A stretch of 27,462 nucleotides of DNA. Source: Ruminococcus sp. AF31-8BH (GTDB taxonomy: Bacteria; Bacillota; Clostridia; Lachnospirales; Lachnospiraceae). The stretch spans positions 1 through 27,462 of the forward strand of contig NZ_QTVN01000026.1 in the NCBI RefSeq assembly GCF_003460605.1, written 5' to 3'. A program made the position numbers and the translations under genes. Below are positions 23,799 through 27,462 of the stretch, piece by piece. Each line of letters starts with the position of its first letter. Position 1 is the first letter of the stretch. The notes below the pieces were generated by a model. That model saw only the letters and a program-made list of their open reading frames with translations. It made no database searches and was not told the DNA's origin.

Positions 23799-25169
23799 AT
23801 GATAGAGATCGTTTACAAGGAGGAGAAGCAGGAAGCAAAAAATGGGGAAAATCTTTTTAATCTGCCGAGAAATATACGCCAGATCGGTCTGACTGCCGGG
23901 AATATCCGGATTTACATTGAGGATTATGTATATACATTCCTCACAAGACTTGCCAGAAACGAAACCGGTCCAGGAAACGAACAGGGCTGTGTGGCTGTAT
24001 TTACCGGCGACACCAAATGGAACAACGGAATAACCTATCTTTTCATCCGGGGAGCGTTGATGGTGGAAGATATGGAAGCTGCTGCGGATCATATTGATTT
24101 CTCGGAAAAAGTATGGACAAAGATTCAGGAAAACCAGGCAAAATATTTTCCAGGACAGGAAATTACAGGCTGGTTTTTTTCGCGCCCCCAGATGTATATG
24201 GAAACAGATGAGCTTCTGACCCGCATCCACTTAAGATATTTCGGCGGGGAAAAGGTTCTGATGCTCATGGAACCCACAGAAAAAGAAGAGGCTTTTTTCT
24301 TTTACGAAAACGGACTTATGATCCGGCAAAGAGGATATTACATTTATTACGAAAAAAATCCTCTCATGCAGGAATACATGATTGAGAAAACGAAAGACAT
24401 GGGTCAGGGAGCTTCGGAAACTGTGGGAGATGAGGCAGTTACCACCTTCCGTAAAATCATCAAAAATAAAAAAACACCAGAGACAGAGGAAAAGCCCCAG
24501 AGGGAGACGGAGCATACCTCTGTTTTTTCTTATGCGGCTACAGCTTGTCTGGTGCTTGCCGTCCTTGCTGTAGGCGCAGGCTTTTACAGAAATTACATGC
24601 GCATTGCGGAGCCTTCTGTGGATTCCACTGTTACGGTCATGTCTGACAACACGGTAGAAGAAAGTGAAGACAACCAGGCAGATGCCGTACGTGAAGTGAC
24701 GAAAACGCCGGAGATCACCTGGATCGAAGAGATTACGAAAGCACTGGAAGAAACAGATGAGCAGCCAGAGGAAAGCCTGCAGATCACTCCGACCATTCAG
24801 CCTGGTGCGGAAAATGGGACAGAAGAAGCTGATGTACAGGAAACAGATACCAAGGAGACAGGAGCGTCTGCAGCTGCGGATTCTGCCAGTGCTGAAGAAA
24901 GCCAGGAGACTGTGAGCGAAGATAAATTTTCCCAGGAGGCAGATGAGCGAAAAGCGAAAAAGGAGGAGAGTCAGGTTCAGCTGACGCCTTCTGCCCAGGC
25001 ATCATCAGACAGCGCTTATGAAACCTATATCATAAAGCCTGGAGATACCCTGTACCAGATCAGCATTTCTCATTACGGGAATATGGATGCAATTTCGGAA
25101 ATCTGCCGCCTGAACAATCTTAAGGAAAACCAGGTGATTTATCCTGGGCAAATGATTGTATTACCATAA
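23799..25169 (+). CDS. Single-pass membrane protein: JAMM-like N-terminal domain, acidic linker, C-terminal LysM
   Basis: The 456-residue protein has four parts. Residues 1-200 form a soluble domain whose order of motifs resembles a JAB1/MPN (JAMM) fold: LFIRGALMVE, then EITGWFFSRP (121-130) where JAMM has GWYHSHP, Asp137 and VLMLMEP (153-159). The zinc-binding histidines are replaced, so it would be inactive. A membrane segment follows at 243-264, then a Glu/Thr-rich linker, and finally a LysM domain (YIIKPGDTLYQISISHYGN to the end), which binds peptidoglycan. The first domain should be cytoplasmic and the LysM outside. ATG 23799 is the start, 6 nt after AGGGGTGAT; GTG 23793 abuts that site. 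The JAMM likeness is inference. Confidence 0.85.
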   Translation: MIEIVYKEEKQEAKNGENLFNLPRNIRQIGLTAGNIRIYIEDYVYTFLTRLARNETGPGNEQGCVAVFTGDTKWNNGITYLFIRGALMVEDMEAAADHIDFSEKVWTKIQENQAKYFPGQEITGWFFSRPQMYMETDELLTRIHLRYFGGEKVLMLMEPTEKEEAFFFYENGLMIRQRGYYIYYEKNPLMQEYMIEKTKDMGQGASETVGDEAVTTFRKIIKNKKTPETEEKPQRETEHTSVFSYAATACLVLAVLAVGAGFYRNYMRIAEPSVDSTVTVMSDNTVEESEDNQADAVREVTKTPEITWIEEITKALEETDEQPEESLQITPTIQPGAENGTEEADVQETDTKETGASAAADSASAEESQETVSEDKFSQEADERKAKKEESQVQLTPSAQASSDSAYETYIIKPGDTLYQISISHYGNMDAISEICRLNNLKENQVIYPGQMIVLP

Positions 25170-25185
25170 CAGGATGTGTTATAAT
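25156..25185 (+). promoter_or_regulatory. Promoter of the DUF5711-cvpA pair
   Basis: TTGTAT (25156-25161), an 18-bp spacer and TATAAT (25180-25185). The -35 box lies in the last codons of the LysM gene. Transcription from the LysM gene may also continue through, since no terminator is seen. Confidence 0.6.
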
Positions 25186-25227
25186 CGAAATGCATGTAAG
25201 CTAGAAAATACAAGGCAAGGTTAAATT

Positions 25228-26472
25228 ATGGCAAATACATTCAAAAATATCAGAAAGAAACTGAGGCGGAAACGTCTCCTGGCAGAGAAACGCCGTCTGG
25301 AGAAGGCACAGTCCGGTACAAGGAGCAGTGCATCTGTCCGAAGGAAGTTTAAATCTGCTCTGAGGAAAAGAAAAGCCGTGCTAAGGCCTGTGGCTGCCGT
25401 GCTTGCAGTGGGACTGGTAGTTTTGCTGGGCTTTCTTTTCCTCGAAAAACGAAGCTATCATAGCTATAAGGTACAGGCCGCCAGTGAACAGGAAGACACC
25501 GTATCCACGCAGTATACCAATTTGTCGGGCAAGATCCTGAGGTACAGCTCCGACGAAGTATCGCTGGTGAACACGAAGCTGGATACGATCTGGTCACAGG
25601 CTTATGACATGCAGAACCCGGTGGCAGATGTGTGCGGCGATCGTGCTGTTATTGCAGACATAGATGGAACCTCTATGGTATTTGTAGACCAAAATGGAGT
25701 CACCGGAACGGTTTCCACATCCTACAGTATTATCAAGGCAAAGGTATCCAAAAACGGAATGGCAGCAGCAATTCTGGATGGAGGAGATCACACCTGGATC
25801 AATTTTTACAATCTGGACGGAAGCCTGATCGCAGAAAACCAGACGAATATCCAGGATCCCGGATATCCTATGGATGTGGCACTGGCGGAGAACGGAGTTG
25901 TCATGATGGTGGCTTATCAGTTTGTAGACAGCAGTGAGACTACCAGCTACGTGGCATTCTACAATTTTGGAGAGGTTGGCCAGAATGAGGATGACCGTAT
26001 TGTCAGCGGTTATACTTATGATGGCGTGGTTGTTCCCCAGATCCAGTATCTTGGAAGCAATGCAGTGGCACTGCGGGATGACGGCTTCACACTGTATTCC
26101 GGCAGACAGATTCCCAAGGAGCTGAAGACGGTTCAGGTTGAGAATGAGATCATCAGTACTTTTTATGATGAAAACAACATCGGCCTGGTATTTAAAAATG
26201 ACAGCAAAGATAAACAATACACCATGCAGGTCTACGCCACTGACGGAAAACTGAAGTTCAGCAAGGATTTTAATATTCCATATACTACCATCCGGATGAG
26301 CGATGGATATATTATCATGTACAACAGTTCACAGATTTGCGTGCTGAACCAGAATGGCACTGAGAAATATTTTGGAAATATTGACGGTACCGTTAGGGAT
26401 TTCTTCAAATTAGGATGGAACAAATATCTCCTGGTCATGGACACAGGGGTAAATGTGATAAAACTCAGCTAA
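25228..26472 (+). CDS. DUF5711 family membrane-anchored beta-propeller-like protein
   Basis: The 414-residue protein begins with about 50 strongly basic residues (KNIRKKLRRKRLLAEKRR), then a membrane segment at 51-72 and a long extracytoplasmic part. That part consists of repeated strands with Asp/Gly turns (AVIADIDGTSMVFVDQNG, MAAAILDGGDHTWINFYNLD, SNAVALRDDGFTLYSG, QICVLNQNGTEKYFGN), as in beta propellers such as WD40/PQQ-like folds. This matches the DUF5711 family of Firmicutes. No catalytic motif is seen; the function is unknown, with a surface or cell-wall role inferred from its LysM and CvpA neighbours. The start ATG 25228 has only a weak AAGG ribosome site. The cvpA-like gene follows after 10 nt. 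Confidence 0.82.
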   Translation: MANTFKNIRKKLRRKRLLAEKRRLEKAQSGTRSSASVRRKFKSALRKRKAVLRPVAAVLAVGLVVLLGFLFLEKRSYHSYKVQAASEQEDTVSTQYTNLSGKILRYSSDEVSLVNTKLDTIWSQAYDMQNPVADVCGDRAVIADIDGTSMVFVDQNGVTGTVSTSYSIIKAKVSKNGMAAAILDGGDHTWINFYNLDGSLIAENQTNIQDPGYPMDVALAENGVVMMVAYQFVDSSETTSYVAFYNFGEVGQNEDDRIVSGYTYDGVVVPQIQYLGSNAVALRDDGFTLYSGRQIPKELKTVQVENEIISTFYDENNIGLVFKNDSKDKQYTMQVYATDGKLKFSKDFNIPYTTIRMSDGYIIMYNSSQICVLNQNGTEKYFGNIDGTVRDFFKLGWNKYLLVMDTGVNVIKLS

Positions 26473-26482
26473 GGAGAACAAA

Positions 26483-27196
26483 ATGGATATAAGCTGGACC
26501 TGGCTTGGCATTGCTGTACTGGCGCTAATCGCGGCGGCCTGTATCATGGGATTTCGGAAGGGATTTGTCAAAGAAATCGTATCAGTATTTTTTATGCTGA
26601 TCTCCTTTCTTCTTGTGTGGGCGGTCAATCCATATGTGAATACCTTTGTAAAAGAATATACCCCTGTTTACGATACCATTCAGGACAAATGCCAGACACT
26701 GGTGTCCGAACAGATCGGCAATAAGAAAACACTGGATAAGGAAGAGCAGAATCAGGTAATGGAGAATATGGAGCTTCCAGACCTTCTGAAAAATGCCCTG
26801 GTGGAAAATAATACGGCAGAGACATACCGCTATCTGGCAGTCAGTACATTTACAGAGTATATTTCTGACTCGCTGGCTGTGATGGCGGTAAACGGAATTT
26901 CTTTTTTGATTTCTTTTGTGCTTTCTGCCGCAGTGATCAAGCTGCTGGGATTTATTCTGAATGTTCTGACAAAGCTTCCGGTGATCAACGGCATTAATAA
27001 GATTGCTGGTGCCGCTGTCGGAGGGATCAAATGCATCATCTTTATCTGGATCGCTTTCCTGGTGCTTACCTTATTGTGCAATACAACACTTGGACAGCAG
27101 GGAATGGCACTGATCCAGCAGGATGCATTCCTTAATTTCCTGTATAGCCAGAACGTTTTTGTTAAGGTATTCATGAGCGTTTTTTACGGTAATTGA
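26483..27196 (+). CDS. CvpA family membrane protein
   Basis: The 237-residue protein has four hydrophobic segments (about 7-22, 29-48, 131-152 and 178-200) and the CvpA start GIAVLALIAAACIMGFRKGF, where a Gly/Arg/Gly-Phe turn follows the first helix. An extracytoplasmic, Glu/Asn-rich loop of about 80 residues separates the pairs. CvpA was first named for colicin V production; related proteins influence envelope stress and purine-operon linked traits (family knowledge), with no defined reaction. It follows the DUF5711 gene by 10 nt, with AAGGAG as ribosome site, so the two are coupled. A terminator lies 80 nt downstream. Confidence 0.88.
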   Translation: MDISWTWLGIAVLALIAAACIMGFRKGFVKEIVSVFFMLISFLLVWAVNPYVNTFVKEYTPVYDTIQDKCQTLVSEQIGNKKTLDKEEQNQVMENMELPDLLKNALVENNTAETYRYLAVSTFTEYISDSLAVMAVNGISFLISFVLSAAVIKLLGFILNVLTKLPVINGINKIAGAAVGGIKCIIFIWIAFLVLTLLCNTTLGQQGMALIQQDAFLNFLYSQNVFVKVFMSVFYGN

Positions 27197-27246
27197 GCCT
27201 GAAATGTCAAAAAATGCAAAAAAATAAAAAAAATTGAAAAAAGGGG

Positions 27247-27275
27247 TTGACGAAACCGGACTCCGATGATATACT
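27247..27275 (+). promoter_or_regulatory. Possible upstream promoter P1 of the rRNA operon
   Basis: TTGACG (27247-27252), a 17-bp spacer and TATACT (27270-27275). Its start point would lie inside the terminator hairpin at 27277-27309, so transcripts may escape the hairpin or the match may be accidental. Confidence 0.4.
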
Positions 27276-27276
27276 G

Positions 27277-27309
27277 AATCTCGCTTCTGAGGAAGCGGGA
27301 TTTCTTTTT
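27277..27309 (+). terminator. Terminator of the DUF5711-cvpA unit
   Basis: AATCTCGCTTC pairs with GAAGCGGGATT around TGAG with one G-T pair, followed by TCTTTTT. It insulates the next operon. Confidence 0.8.
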
Positions 27310-27349
27310 GAAACGAATTAAAAAAGTTTCAAAAAAATTAAAAAAGTTG

Positions 27350-27378
27350 TTGACAAACGAAAACAGTTGTGTTAATAT
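27350..27378 (+). promoter_or_regulatory. Strong promoter, probably of a ribosomal RNA operon
   Basis: TTGACA (27350-27355), 17 bp and TAATAT (27373-27378), preceded by a run of A and T tracts that could act as an UP element. The leader that follows resembles those of rRNA operons in Firmicutes. Confidence 0.75.
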
Positions 27379-27384
27379 AAACAA

Positions 27385-27462
27385 GCTGTCGGACAGACAA
27401 CGACAGATAAACAACCTTGATAACTAAACAGTGAAACACATACGATTCTCGAAAATTTCTTT
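27385..27462 (+). other. Leader of a presumed 16S rRNA operon (runs off the window)
   Basis: No coding frame is visible. The phrase AACCTTGATAACTAAACAG is like the CCTTGAAAACTGAAC sequences that stand before 16S or between rRNA genes in Bacillus and Clostridium. The self-complementary stretch CTGTCGGACAGACAACGACAG lies just before it. The 16S gene itself would begin after 27462, so this is a prediction. Confidence 0.6.

Noticed and set aside
1..27462. CRISPR array or intact prophage
   Set aside because: No regularly spaced direct repeats and no phage structural genes were seen; the only repeats are the dispersed MITE copies.

Overview
The window looks like a chromosomal segment of a Gram-positive, spore-forming gut Clostridium of the family Lachnospiraceae (Blautia, Mediterraneibacter or a relative; the genus is inferred). 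The reasons are the spore protein YyaC, Lachnospiraceae-type proteins of the DUF6128 and DUF5711 kinds, a large Gram-positive SRP RNA with an Alu domain, a split transketolase, strong GGAGG ribosome sites and near-consensus sigma-A promoters.

Region by region. (1) 1-2400: the decayed tail of a nuclease-type transposase, a lone PduB-like microcompartment shell protein on the minus strand, then bioY (biotin uptake) under a BirA operator that covers its -35 box, and a DUF1284 gene overlapping the end of bioY. (2) 2400-9960: an accessory, decaying block. It opens with a 164-bp foldback MITE and a MarR tail fragment, then a class I c-di-GMP riboswitch with its own terminator. Three related sensor-kinase genes follow in tandem, of which only the middle one (4287-6476, GAF/PAS/HisKA/HATPase/REC) is intact. 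The first has lost its N-terminus and two internal segments; the third is broken by a deletion and two single-base slips in poly-A runs. The block ends with fragments of a TetR regulator and a tyrosine integrase beside tRNA-Pro(CGG), which suggests an old integrated element. (3) 10058-15080: tRNA-Pro, a DUF6128-type protein, a MATE transporter, tadA and yqeY, with two more full MITE copies and two fragments around them, then an unexplained long hairpin and the SRP RNA gene (minus strand). (4) 15176-20220: a housekeeping run of phosphofructokinase, dnaX, ybaB, recR and a LacI-type regulator. (5) 20410-23077: fructose-6-phosphate aldolase/transaldolase and the two transketolase halves, closed by a strong terminator; together these serve the non-oxidative pentose phosphate pathway. 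(6) 23106-27196: yyaC (minus strand), divergent from a membrane LysM protein whose N-terminus resembles a dead JAMM/MPN domain, then a DUF5711 protein and a CvpA-family protein. (7) 27200-27462: a terminator, then a promoter and leader that look like the start of a ribosomal RNA operon; the 16S gene itself lies beyond the window.

The points most worth a second look are the c-di-GMP riboswitch in front of a ruined kinase, the MITE family with a compensatory base-pair change in its apical stem, the orphan shell protein, the JAMM-like/LysM fusion and the unassigned 93-nt hairpin next to the SRP RNA gene. All identifications are from reading the sequence; no database search was run.
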